64,000 nucleotides of DNA from CAVVDY01 sp963815775 (GCA_963815775.1 CAWFIB010000021.1:62001-126000), one strand, 5' to 3'; counted from the first letter of the stretch, positions 26,894-35,202 are shown. Made by a program: numbers and translations. The notes: a model not told the origin generated them from the letters alone.

Positions 26894-28387
26894 CTAACCA
26901 GGACTGAGGGCGGATCGCGCTGCTGCCAGACTGGCTGGGCGCCGGTAGCGCCGCTTCGTCCGCCTGCCCGCAAGAAACCAGCGCACGCCGAAGTAGCAGA
27001 ACGCAAACCCTGTAACTACGATGAATACTGCTGCTGCCTTGTCGTAGGGGTCTTTCGCGCCGGTCGGGTCGAGAAATCCCCAATAGATACCGAATACGAC
27101 GAGCAACGCCGCAAATATGGAGACCAGCACTCCGAGGACGAGTCCCGTCCAGCCAAAGAACAGTGCTTGCGTGCGTCCGCTCTCCAGCACCGGCTGTACC
27201 AGGGCATCGTGGCTTAGCTCGTAGTAGGTTGCATCCGCGCGGCGGTCGGTGCGCAGCAGTCGCCGATCGACGAGTTGGTTCAGGTCATTCGGTCGCAACC
27301 CCAATTGAGACTCCAAGGCGCGCTCATCGACGCTCAGCCGCCGTCCTTCGGGACTGATCAGATACTCCTCGCACATGCGCCGCCCGGTGCGACGCCTGAA
27401 GTACCCCTGCAAAGAATTGATGGCGTCTTCGTAAAAGCCGGAAAGCGTTTCCGCCAGCGCCTCTTCGCCGCCGAGATCTGCCAGGGTGAATCGCGCATTT
27501 TCGGCTGTTTTTTTCTGCTTGTCGGCCATGACGCGTTCGATTCGCTGGCAGATAAGCTGTAGCTGAAACGGTTCCACGTACCGGCTCTCGGCTTTGCGTC
27601 CGCCATCGCTCGACTTGTCGAGATAAGCGAGAATCGCGGGCACCACGTCGGCATCGAGGCTGAAGGGCTTGGTGACAAAATTCGAATTTTGGATTTCCGC
27701 CGGCTTGGTGATGGCTTCTGCCGCGGTGGCGCGATCCAGAGGAGCAAGCCGGAAGCGACGGTCGAGAATCTGCGGGATGCGGTCGGAGGCTTCCTCCAGC
27801 AATCCCAGGAAATCCTCGCGCAGCGACAGAACCACGTACATGGGCGGCGCCGTCTCGCTTAGCTTGATGCCGGCCGGCAAAGAAGGCGCTACGCCCCGCA
27901 CTAAGTAGCTAAGCTCGGAAAGGAACTGCTCGCGCTGTTGCTGGCCTTGCAGCGTGAAGAGCTCTTCGAACTGATCGAGGATGACCACCGGGGTCAGCAG
28001 AAGATCGCCGCGCCAGAACTGCGCAGTCTTGAAGAACGTCCACAGGGATGAAGTATCTCCGGCAACGTACTCCACCTTCTGGCGCGCCGCCTCAGAGCGA
28101 ACTTCCTCAAACAGCGACGTGCGGATGTCGTGCTCAACATCGTTGATGCGCAGAAACAGCGGCATGGCATTAGCGCTGCGCAGCCGCGGTGCTACGCCGG
28201 CATTCAAAAGCGAGGTCTTTCCGACTCCCGATTTCGCATATACCACCACCAGGCGGTTGGCGAGAATCTGATCGGTCAGAGCGACGGCGGCAGCGTCGCG
28301 GCCAAAGAATGTCTGGCGCTCGACATCATCATCGCGAAACGGCTGGGCGCCGGGATATCGAAAGCGAGTGTCTGCCATAAGCGTCAT
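26894..28387 (-). CDS. STAND-type NTPase with two C-terminal membrane helices
   Basis: The 497-residue protein begins with the nSTAND-like entry YPGAQPFRDDDVERQTFFGR. Walker A is AKSGVGKTS (residues 51-59), Walker B VVILDQFEELF (134-144), and a sensor-like LSLRED is at 187-192. A winged-helix region with YYELSHDALVQPVLESG (388-404) is typical of nSTAND proteins. The usual C-terminal repeat sensor (WD40 or TPR) is absent; two hydrophobic helices (about 409-437 and 451-473) and a basic tail follow instead. The ATG overlaps the stop of the upstream SIR2-like/TIR gene by 4 bases, so the two are coupled. I infer a membrane-tethered switch protein in an immune-type module. Confidence 0.85.
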   Translation of the reverse strand: MTLMADTRFRYPGAQPFRDDDVERQTFFGRDAAAVALTDQILANRLVVVYAKSGVGKTSLLNAGVAPRLRSANAMPLFLRINDVEHDIRTSLFEEVRSEAARQKVEYVAGDTSSLWTFFKTAQFWRGDLLLTPVVILDQFEELFTLQGQQQREQFLSELSYLVRGVAPSLPAGIKLSETAPPMYVVLSLREDFLGLLEEASDRIPQILDRRFRLAPLDRATAAEAITKPAEIQNSNFVTKPFSLDADVVPAILAYLDKSSDGGRKAESRYVEPFQLQLICQRIERVMADKQKKTAENARFTLADLGGEEALAETLSGFYEDAINSLQGYFRRRTGRRMCEEYLISPEGRRLSVDERALESQLGLRPNDLNQLVDRRLLRTDRRADATYYELSHDALVQPVLESGRTQALFFGWTGLVLGVLVSIFAALLVVFGIYWGFLDPTGAKDPYDKAAAVFIVVTGFAFCYFGVRWFLAGRRTKRRYRRPASLAAARSALSPG

Positions 28388-29781
28388 CGGCTGCGCAGCT
28401 GGTACTCGCGGCGCATGGTGGAGACGATCTTCGACATGTCATCGTCGAATGTCGCCGGCATGAGCGGCATCTCGTTGAACCTCGATAGCTGCTGGACGCG
28501 ATCTTCGGGCTTCATGTCAAAGGTCCGCAAGGGGATGAGAAACGCTCCCCGGAAGTATTGAGCGCGGTCGGTGGCCAGTGCCACCTCCTTGTTCACATAG
28601 TTGGCCGTTTTCCGGCAGAACATCTCCGTGTAGAGCACGAGCGCAAAGTCGGCGGATGCGATCTCGCTTTCGATCTGCGGATTCCATTCCACTCCACCGG
28701 CCAGGCTCTGGGTGTCGAGCCACGGATCGAATTGTTGCTGCAGCAGCGCGTTGTAAACCCGAGAAGCCAGCTCGTTGTCCTCGCGCGCATAGCTGACGAA
28801 AACTCGCGGCCGGGCGACGAGCGTAGTGTTCTTTCCGGCGTAGCCGCCCGCGGCCTGCAGTTTTTGTGAGACCTGCGTCAGAAACGTTTCCGCGTCGGTG
28901 TCTTCGATTTCCACCCGTGTTCCGCGCTGGTAGAACAAGGCCATCTCTTCGCAATCCGAGTCGGCAAGCCCCTCGAGAGACTCGGCAGCGATAGAGCCCT
29001 GGTCCTGTTCCCAGCTCTTCAGCAGGACCTTGAGCAACATGCGCAAATCCCAGCGCCGCACGCCAAAGCCGAGGAAAAGAAAGCTCTGCTCTTTGCTTTT
29101 CAGCACGCGCAGCAGACTGTTCGGCATCGGCGAAGTTCCCGAGATAACGGCCTTGAGGAAGTCGAGGATGTCGTTTTCGCTGAGCACCAGAGACTCCGGC
29201 TCCTCGGCATGGCCAAACAGGTGATAAATCACCGGCGCCAACGGCGAGCCCGTGATCTCGAATTCCGGGTTGTCCCGCTTGTCGCCCCAGGCGTGATACC
29301 GCTGCACCGAAGGGGTTTTGTTGGCAGACCTAAGCGCCTGCGCAAGCAATTGATTAGGCGAAGTGGTGACGATCAGGGAAAAGGGGAGCGACGCCAACAT
29401 CTCGTGCACCGTGGAAGGCCCGAATTGAGAGGTCCGATAGAAATCCTCGGCGATGGACTTGAGCGCCTTCGAACCGAAAGCGTCCTCGTATTGTTGGGCG
29501 ACTGCAAACAGCGTGGTTCCGGAGACCGTACGCCTGTCTGCTTCCAGTTCGTCTGCGAGCTGACGCTTCAGCACTTCAATGACGGTATTGTGTTGTGGAT
29601 CTCCGGCCAGCAGTTTGGCAGGAATCTCCGGCCCGAGCATCAAGATACATTGTCCATGCTGGAGCGAGGAGATGAGGGTTTTCCACTGCCGATCTTTTAA
29701 GTGCTGCTGCACCAAGTGAGCCACCTGAGCCCGGAGGGGGGTCCCTGCCCGTAGCCGCAAGAGTATCGCAAAAATGTACAC
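28384..29781 (-). CDS. SIR2-like / TIR domain fusion protein (candidate defence effector)
   Basis: The 465-residue protein has an N-terminal SIR2_2-type fold: CILMLGPEIPA (45-55), LIVTTSPNQLL (136-146), APVIYHLFGHAEEP (182-195) then LVLSENDILDFL, and FLFLGFG (234-240). A C-terminal TIR domain spans about 325-415: RVFVSYAREDNELA (326-339), FDPWLDTQSLAGG, and NYVNKEVALA with the likely catalytic Glu399. TIR and SIR2 domains in bacterial immunity usually consume NAD+. Here the SIR2 His is replaced by Phe188 and the TTNxD motif reads TTSPN, so only the TIR looks catalytic. The gene starts at GTG 29781, or possibly at a TTG/GTG about 20 codons in. It is coupled to the STAND gene. Confidence 0.85.
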   Translation of the reverse strand: MYIFAILLRLRAGTPLRAQVAHLVQQHLKDRQWKTLISSLQHGQCILMLGPEIPAKLLAGDPQHNTVIEVLKRQLADELEADRRTVSGTTLFAVAQQYEDAFGSKALKSIAEDFYRTSQFGPSTVHEMLASLPFSLIVTTSPNQLLAQALRSANKTPSVQRYHAWGDKRDNPEFEITGSPLAPVIYHLFGHAEEPESLVLSENDILDFLKAVISGTSPMPNSLLRVLKSKEQSFLFLGFGVRRWDLRMLLKVLLKSWEQDQGSIAAESLEGLADSDCEEMALFYQRGTRVEIEDTDAETFLTQVSQKLQAAGGYAGKNTTLVARPRVFVSYAREDNELASRVYNALLQQQFDPWLDTQSLAGGVEWNPQIESEIASADFALVLYTEMFCRKTANYVNKEVALATDRAQYFRGAFLIPLRTFDMKPEDRVQQLSRFNEMPLMPATFDDDMSKIVSTMRREYQLRSR

Positions 29782-29829
29782 ACTTCGCCAGCAGGAAATC
29801 GCAAATCAAACCGGCCGGTGGCTGGGAGA

Positions 29830-30333
29830 TCAATCCCGCGTGTACTCGCGAATCAGGTCGGCGGCCGAGGGATATTGCGCAATCAACTCGTCGCGCACCC
29901 CGCCGTGGTAATCGGTCTGGGAGAAACCGGGAGACATGGTGGTACCCAGCAGGGCGAACTTGCCGCCCGGGGCCAGCTTGCAGCCCATCCAGGTATTGCC
30001 GCGAACGATCACCTGCGGTCGCGCGCCGCCGCCCAGGTCGCTCCCAATGGTCAGCGTCTGATGCATGCCGTCGGGGTAGAGCTGAAGCATTACCACCGGG
30101 TCGCCGAGGTAGAAGTGAAAAATCTCCGAGCCCGGCACGCGATGCAGGCGCGAGTAGGCTTCCGGCGTAATCAGGAAGTAGATCGCGGTGCCGATGGAGT
30201 GCATGCCCTGCATGCCTTCCGGCAGGTAGTCGGGGGAAACCATCCAGCGCGAGCGGTAGGTCTCGCGGAAGAAGCCGCCTTCCATCCGCAGCGGCTCCAG
30301 TTGCAGCAGCTCTTTGATCTCGTCAGCCGTCAT
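29830..30333 (-). CDS. DUF985-type cupin protein
   Basis: The 167-residue product matches the DUF985 (COG3542) cupin family. It has EIKELLQLEPLRMEGGFFRETY at the N-terminus (split by a turn), the cupin core with WHRVPGSEIFHFYLG-like sequence (here LHRVPGSEIFHFYLG), QTLTIGSDLGGG, and a C-terminal TTMSPGFSQTDYHGG. The start at 30333 (MTADEI) matches family starts. Enzymatic function is unknown; a sugar epimerase-like fold is likely. It is next to the SIR2-TIR gene, transcribed the same way, and separated by 48 bases; no functional link is evident. Confidence 0.8.
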   Translation of the reverse strand: MTADEIKELLQLEPLRMEGGFFRETYRSRWMVSPDYLPEGMQGMHSIGTAIYFLITPEAYSRLHRVPGSEIFHFYLGDPVVMLQLYPDGMHQTLTIGSDLGGGARPQVIVRGNTWMGCKLAPGGKFALLGTTMSPGFSQTDYHGGVRDELIAQYPSAADLIREYTRD

Positions 30334-30660
30334 GGGATTACAGCCTAACACCGAACGTTTCAGGCTCACAGCCACCGATTGCGAAGCCGCGGGACTCCGT
30401 CGATGAAAATGCAGTTACTGCTCCGAGCCCATCTACCGTCCACATGCGGACAGCAAGGGCCGCCACCGGGCAGCTCGCGGCGGCACCCTGCGAGGCGCCC
30501 TTGACACAAGGCACTTATTCCCAACAGTTACGAGGAAGTGCAGGATGGCCAGCAACCTGCACATACGGTTGACGCCCTTGTCAAAAAGTTTCGTGCCCGC
30601 GGGAAAATTCTTCTAACCGACTCCGGCACGGCGCGTCAGACAAAACAAAGGGGAGGCTGT

Positions 30661-31326
30661 ATGGAGCGCAGATACCTGGCGGCTACAATCGCGATGGCAG
30701 CGACCTTCGCGATCTTTTCCCACGCCTTCAACTCAGGGTTAATGGCCAAGCTGCAAGCAGGACACACGACGTTAGTTTCGGAGATGCGGTGCGCCGCCCA
30801 GAGCTTGCGCAGCCAGCTACTCGATAAGGTCAACCACTCGCTTGGCTCCGGCACCGCCGAGGAAGCACAGCTTCGGGTTGAGATGAACATCCCCGCGCCG
30901 GTTGCACCCGTGCCGCCGGTTGCGCCCGTACTTCCGGCTGCAGTAGTGGTGAAAGCGCCGGCGGTCCAAGCGGTGGTTTGCCCGGCCCGCGTGATGAGCG
31001 AGGCCCGTTGGGCGCAGGACTTCAACAGCAAGATGCAAGCCAAGATGATGGCCCTGCAAGCGAAGCTGTTGGCCAAGCAAGCGAAACTGCAAGCGAAGTT
31101 GGTGGCGCAGCAAGCCCGGCTCAATTCGCGGGCCATGCAGCGGGCAGCCATTGCTCAGGCGCGAGCTTATCGGGTGCAGGCGCGCTTGAACAGCCGGCTC
31201 GCGTGCAACGGCTCCATCGACCAAAGCGTGCGTGACCGCGTGTCCGACGCCGACTGGGACCAGTTCTCCCGCGACATCACCGAACAGGTCAATCGCAGCG
31301 TGCAAGAGAGCTTCCGCAACTTCTAG
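30661..31326 (+). CDS. Ala/Gln-rich helical hypothetical protein with N-terminal signal/anchor
   Basis: The 221-residue product has an N-terminal hydrophobic stretch (YLAATIAMAATFAIFSHAF), a Pro/Val-rich segment (PAPVAPVPPVAPVLPAAVVV), and a helix of repeated MQAKxxxLQAKLLAKQAKLQ units (about residues 120-150). The C-terminus is Arg/Asp-rich. Short alternating AKL/QAK repeats suggest a long amphipathic helix or coiled coil. GGGAGG precedes the start. No family is recognised, and the function is unknown; it is probably a periplasmic structural or adaptor protein. Confidence 0.6.
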   Translation: MERRYLAATIAMAATFAIFSHAFNSGLMAKLQAGHTTLVSEMRCAAQSLRSQLLDKVNHSLGSGTAEEAQLRVEMNIPAPVAPVPPVAPVLPAAVVVKAPAVQAVVCPARVMSEARWAQDFNSKMQAKMMALQAKLLAKQAKLQAKLVAQQARLNSRAMQRAAIAQARAYRVQARLNSRLACNGSIDQSVRDRVSDADWDQFSRDITEQVNRSVQESFRNF

Positions 31327-31635
31327 CGGCCGGCGCGATTTTGGGATCCAAGAGTCAGCGTTTCCGCCGCTCGCTTTTTTGCTTCTGGGGAGCGCAGGCT
31401 GCGGTTTTGCAGTCCGGGACAACCGAATTCACCTTTTGTGCAATCTTCTTGCGATTCGCACCACCCTGGCACGCGGCTCGATATGATATGTAGCGATGCC
31501 CGGGAAAACCAGAAAAGAGCAAATCCGACAAATCTGATCCCAGGCACTGGTGCGCCTGTGACTGCAAGCTATGCGATTTGGGGGCTCACGAGAACTGCAG
31601 CCGACCGGAGTGCCACATGCCAAAGTGGAAAGATA
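31327..31635. other. 309-bp intergenic region
   Basis: This gap separates two convergent hypothetical genes. I see no gene, palindrome cluster or clear terminator in it. Confidence 0.4.
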
Positions 31636-31854
31636 TTAAGAAGCGGCCTTCTTGAGATTCTTTTGCGCCCATTGACGAAACTGAAACTCGAACTCTTCCG
31701 GCGAGTAGATGCCCTTTTGCACCAGAAGCGTGTTCATCGCATAGACGGTCGCCCTGAAGGCCTCTTCGCGGGAGAGCATCTCCACGGCATCTTCGAAATC
31801 AATCAGATCGGAGTTTTCGTCTTCAGTTTTCTTCCAAGTCGTTGTCGTCGCCAT
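31636..31854 (-). CDS. Small acidic hypothetical protein
   Basis: The 72-residue product starts MATTTTWKKTEDENSD and continues with an acidic helix and VYAMNTLLVQKGIYSPEEF, ending with a Lys-rich tail. The start at 31854 is supported by GGACGGAAG upstream. There is no signal peptide, and it is presumably cytoplasmic. The SPEEFEFQFRQWAQ segment is reminiscent of the beta-subunit-like linker of nitrile hydratase accessory proteins, but the match is too short to name it. Confidence 0.55.
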   Translation of the reverse strand: MATTTTWKKTEDENSDLIDFEDAVEMLSREEAFRATVYAMNTLLVQKGIYSPEEFEFQFRQWAQKNLKKAAS

Positions 31855-32129
31855 GCTTCCGTCCTGTGATTCTGTTAATTGTTGCTCAATGAGGGAGGAT
31901 GTCAAGAGCCGTTTGAGTTCATTCTACGTCTGATTGAAATTTTCTGAGTCACCATCGTCGCCGGAGATCTGGTTTTGTCGACATGCTGCCTACCCGTAAA
32001 GTCGCACCGTCTTCCGGCCATAAACCTCTGACGTTGCCGTGCATTGCGAGTAAAATCACAGCAAGTATTGAGGATGGCTCCGATTGTGAGTCGCGGCGGC
32101 CCCTGCAACAATACAGGTAACTAGCTCTC

Positions 32130-34145
32130 ATGCCACAAATTGGAAGTTTTGCGCTCCTGCTCGGCCTTGCGCTGGCCGCCTATTCCTTGGTTGCGGGCGG
32201 GCTGGCCCTTTACCGCAAGGACGATCGCCTGGGAGAAACCGCACGCCGCGCCGGCATTGCCTGCTGGGTGGCGGTGACGGTGGCGGCGGTCGCGCTGGTG
32301 ATGGCGGCGTTTGGAAACGACTTCTCCGTCGCCTACATCCTGCACCACAGCAACCGCGACCTTCCCCTCCAGTACAAGTTTGCCGCGCTGTGGTCGGGCC
32401 AGGAAGGTTCGCTGCTGCTGTGGGCGTTTCTGCTGTCGACCTACGGCCTGGTCATGCGGATGCGCTACAAGGTCGACCCGCAGCTGACCGCGCATGCCTC
32501 GGTCATCGTTGCGGGCGTGCAGGTGTTCTTCCTGCTGCTCATCAACTTTGCCGCCAACCCATTCGGACTGGTCTCCGGAACCATACCCGCCGACGGCTTC
32601 GGCCTGAATCCGCTGCTGCAGTATCCCGAGATGGTCATTCATCCGCCGATGCTCTACCTTGGCTACGTCGGCGTGACCGCGCCATTCGCCTTCGCGCTGG
32701 GCGCGCTGATGATGAAGTATCCCGGCGAAAAGTGGATCCACATCACCCGCCGCTGGACCATGGTGACCTGGCTGTTTCTCACCTGCGGCATCTTCCTGGG
32801 CGCCCACTGGGCCTACGAAGTGCTGGGCTGGGGCGGCTACTGGGGATGGGACCCGGTGGAGAACGCCTCGCTGCTGCCCTGGCTGACCATGACCGCCTTC
32901 CTGCATTCGGTGATGATGCAGGAGAAGCGCGGCATGATGAAGATGTGGAACATGTGGCTGATCTTCACCACCTTCCTGCTGGCCATCTTCGGCACGTTCC
33001 TCACGCGCTCGGGCGTAGTGAGCTCGGTACACGCCTTTGCGCAGTCCGGCATCGGCATCTGGTTCGTGTGGTTTCTGGCAATCAGTTTCGCAACTTGTGT
33101 GTATTTCTTCGTGCGTAACCGCGACACGCTGCGCAGCGAGCACAAACTGGAGTCGCTGGTCTCGCGCGAGTCAAGCTTCCTGTTCAACAATTTGGTGCTG
33201 CTGGTTTCGTGCTTCGCCGTGTTGTGGGGCACGTTGTTCCCCGTGCTTTCCGAGTGGGTGACGGGCAGCAAGGTCACGGTCGGGCCGCCATTCTTTAATC
33301 GCGTTAATGTGCCCATCGCCATCTTCCTCGTGTTCCTGACGGGCATCGGCCCGCTGCTGGCGTGGCGCCAGACATCGCTCGACAGTCTGCGAAGGAATTT
33401 TTTGTGGCCGAGCGTTCTAGCGGTGCTGACGGCGGTGGCGCTGATCGCCGGCGGCATGAAGCCGTGGCAGGACAGTGCCTACTTCTATTCGCTGATGGCG
33501 ATTGCGCTGTCGGTGTTCGTCATGGGAACCGTTGCCGGAGAGTTCTGGCGCGGCGGACGCGTGATCGCGCGGCAGCAGCACACCAACATCGTCAACGGCA
33601 TGGTGCAGATCACCCGCCGCAACACCCGCCGCTACGGCGGATACATCGTTCACTTCGGCGTGGTGCTGATCATCATCGGCTTTGCCGGGCTGCCCTTCAA
33701 CCTGGACAAAGAGCAGGAGATGGGCTTCGGCGACAAAATGCAGATTGGCAACTACACCCTGGTCTGCCAGTCGTACACCCAGGACGACAACCCTAACTAC
33801 GGCAGCGAGTGGGCCGTACTTGACGTCTACAAGAACGGCAAGAAGATCGCTACCATGTATCCCGAGCGGCGCTTTTATAAGGCAAGCCAGCAGACTTCGA
33901 CCATCGTGGCTAACCGCTCGCGACTGAACGAAGACCTGTACCTGGTGTATACCGGCAAGAACCCCGACACCGGCAATCCGATCATCAAGGCGCACGTGAA
34001 TCCGCTGGTGATGTGGATTTGGATAGGAGTGAACGTAGTGCTGATCGGAACCATCATCGCGCTGCTGCCCAATGCCAAGCCGAAGAAGGCGCTGATCACG
34101 AAGAAGGAGCGAGAAGCGGCAGAGGCGGTGGTGGCTAGTGGATAG
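32130..34145 (+). CDS. ccmF: Cytochrome c-type biogenesis protein CcmF/NrfE family
   Basis: This heme lyase subunit attaches heme to apocytochrome c in System I. The 671-residue protein has about 14 hydrophobic segments and the heme-handling WWD motif in GWGGYWGWDPVENASLLPW (about residues 232-250). A cytoplasmic/periplasmic C-terminal domain is rich in conserved Gly and Tyr. Length is usual (650-680). It starts the cytochrome maturation cluster; the last codons and stop lie inside a heptamer array (34131-34200). No ccmA-E gene is visible upstream. Confidence 0.9.
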   Translation: MPQIGSFALLLGLALAAYSLVAGGLALYRKDDRLGETARRAGIACWVAVTVAAVALVMAAFGNDFSVAYILHHSNRDLPLQYKFAALWSGQEGSLLLWAFLLSTYGLVMRMRYKVDPQLTAHASVIVAGVQVFFLLLINFAANPFGLVSGTIPADGFGLNPLLQYPEMVIHPPMLYLGYVGVTAPFAFALGALMMKYPGEKWIHITRRWTMVTWLFLTCGIFLGAHWAYEVLGWGGYWGWDPVENASLLPWLTMTAFLHSVMMQEKRGMMKMWNMWLIFTTFLLAIFGTFLTRSGVVSSVHAFAQSGIGIWFVWFLAISFATCVYFFVRNRDTLRSEHKLESLVSRESSFLFNNLVLLVSCFAVLWGTLFPVLSEWVTGSKVTVGPPFFNRVNVPIAIFLVFLTGIGPLLAWRQTSLDSLRRNFLWPSVLAVLTAVALIAGGMKPWQDSAYFYSLMAIALSVFVMGTVAGEFWRGGRVIARQQHTNIVNGMVQITRRNTRRYGGYIVHFGVVLIIIGFAGLPFNLDKEQEMGFGDKMQIGNYTLVCQSYTQDDNPNYGSEWAVLDVYKNGKKIATMYPERRFYKASQQTSTIVANRSRLNEDLYLVYTGKNPDTGNPIIKAHVNPLVMWIWIGVNVVLIGTIIALLPNAKPKKALITKKEREAAEAVVASG

Positions 34146-34200
34146 TGGCCGGTGGCTAGTGGCTAGTTTCGGGTTTCAAGTTTCGAGTTGGAAGCTGAAA
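34131..34200. repeat. 7-bp tandem array (10 units, GTGGCTA then GTTTCRA)
   Basis: Ten exact-length heptamers follow one another for 70 bases, every one beginning with G: GTGGCTA-type units run into GTTTCGG-, GTTTCAA- and GTTTCGA-type units, then GTTGGAA and GCTGAAA. The first two units encode the last residues and stop of ccmF. Confidence 0.85.
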
Positions 34201-34236
34201 CAATACGAGTCCACTTGCAATGCGAAGGCGTGCAAA

Positions 34237-34308
34237 ACAATTCGAGCCCAGCGCGGGAGCGCTGGGAGAGAAGTCGCGTAATGAAATGGGAGCCCCTTCA
34301 GGGGCGGC
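34237..34308 (-). repeat. Type I REP doublet (copy 1, reverse orientation)
   Basis: In reverse complement this copy reads CGCCCCTGAAGGGGCTC, a spacer, then CCCGCGCTGGGCTCGAATTGTT. Each half contains a palindrome (GCCCC/GGGGC and CCCAGCGC/GCGCTGGG). The same order and spacing recur at 41110-41180 and 42102-42172. Confidence 0.8.
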
Positions 34309-34312
34309 ACTC

Positions 34313-34603
34313 ATGAAGAACAGATACCTAATCGTCTACGAGGTAGGAGCCAACAACCTCAGCGGATTCGTTCCCGACATTCCCGGTGTCATCTCGACGG
34401 GCTCGAACCTGGAAGACATACGGACTAACATGCGCGAAGCGGTCGAGTTTCACCTCGAGGGATTAGCGGCTGATGGTGACACAATTCCCGAGCCTCGGAC
34501 CACAAGCGTGGATCTTGCGCAGGAAGATCCGGAGCATGGCGTACTGTCATGCATCGTGGAATGGCTAGAGGTGAAGGTCCCGCAAATGCAGAGCGTCGCG
34601 TGA
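34313..34603 (+). CDS. HicB family antitoxin-like protein (solo)
   Basis: The 96-residue product has the HicB pattern: YLIVYEVGANNLSGFVPDIPG, then TGSNLEDIRTNMREAVEFHLE with the pseudo-RNase H-like half, and a C-terminal stretch that could be a short helix. HicB normally neutralises HicA, an mRNA interferase; no hicA gene is seen beside it. The start is 5 bases after a REP doublet, and the 3' end overlaps the long ccmH frame. It looks inserted, with repeats, into the ccm cluster. It may be a solo regulator. Confidence 0.75.
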   Translation: MKNRYLIVYEVGANNLSGFVPDIPGVISTGSNLEDIRTNMREAVEFHLEGLAADGDTIPEPRTTSVDLAQEDPEHGVLSCIVEWLEVKVPQMQSVA

Positions 34604-35202
34604 GCCGAAGCTGGCTGCGCTCCGACGAAAAGCAGGTCCTTCGCTTCGCTCAGGATGACAATCGGAATTGGGTAGTGCGCAACTTGAAACTCGAAACTGG
34701 AAACTTGAAACTGCATTTACAAACTCGAAACTCGAAACTGATTCGGCACATCGCGCAGCTTGCGCTGCTGGCCATCGTCGCCATGCTCTTTCTTGGCGCC
34801 GACACCGACGCTCGCTTCAACAAGCTGGGGCATCAACTGATGTGCGTGTGCGGCTGCAACCAGGTGCTGCTGGAGTGCAATCATGTAGGCTGCACCTACT
34901 CCGACCGCATGCGCAACGAGCTGATGGCGGGGATCGAGCGCGGCGACAGCAACTCGCTCATCCTGCAAAGCTTTGTGCAGAAGTACGGCAACACGGTGCT
35001 GGCTGCGCCGACGCAGAAAGGCTTCAACATGGTGGCCTGGATCATGCCGTTCGCGGTGTTCTTTGTGGCCACGGGACTGGCAGTCTGGCTGGTAAGGCTC
35101 TGGAAGTCGCGCGCGGTGGCGCAACCGGTGGAGCATCCCAATCTGCCGGTAGAACAACTTGATGCGCTGCGCCAGAAGGCGCGGCGGGAGACGGAATTCT
35201 GA
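34549..35202 (+). CDS. ccmH: Cytochrome c-type biogenesis protein CcmH
   Basis: CcmH reduces apocytochrome c thiols before heme attachment. The conserved part begins with a hydrophobic segment (LIRHIAQLALLAIVAMLFLGA, about residues 64-84), followed by HQLMCVCGCNQVLLECNHVGC with the redox cysteines. A second membrane helix follows (about 158-180). The first 60 residues of this frame are encoded by a REP-like repeat and a heptamer array (NLKLETGNLKLHLQTRNSKL). The true start is therefore uncertain; a GTG at 34675 is possible. The stop TGA overlaps the next ATG (TGATG). Confidence 0.85.
   Translation: MHRGMARGEGPANAERRVSRSWLRSDEKQVLRFAQDDNRNWVVRNLKLETGNLKLHLQTRNSKLIRHIAQLALLAIVAMLFLGADTDARFNKLGHQLMCVCGCNQVLLECNHVGCTYSDRMRNELMAGIERGDSNSLILQSFVQKYGNTVLAAPTQKGFNMVAWIMPFAVFFVATGLAVWLVRLWKSRAVAQPVEHPNLPVEQLDALRQKARRETEF
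34606..34664. repeat. Palindromic repeat (CTTCGCTTCGCTCAGGATGAC type)
   Basis: The segment GTCCTTCGCTTCGCTCAGGA is followed by TGACAAT. A related copy, ATCCCTCGCTTCGCTCGTGA then TGACAAA, lies at about 58180-58206. It precedes the heptamer array at the start of ccmH. Confidence 0.55.
34681..34740. repeat. 7-bp tandem array (AACTNGA type)
   Basis: About eight units of AACTTGA, AACTCGA, AACTGGA type follow one another, with one phase slip near 34716-34721. The array is in the reading frame leading into ccmH and is of the same unit family as 42186-42213. Confidence 0.8.

Noticed and set aside
26894..31326. A larger defence island around the SIR2-TIR/STAND pair
   Set aside because: Flanking genes (TPR protein, DUF985 cupin, small hypotheticals) show no defence domains, integrase or restriction genes, so only the two-gene module is supported.
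32121..33143. Long minus-strand frame within ccmF
   Set aside because: Antisense to a clear ccmF with the WWD motif; composition is His/Gln/Gly-rich without domains.
34131..34200. Possible CRISPR-like array
   Set aside because: The repeat unit is 7 bases with no unique spacers and no cas genes are nearby.
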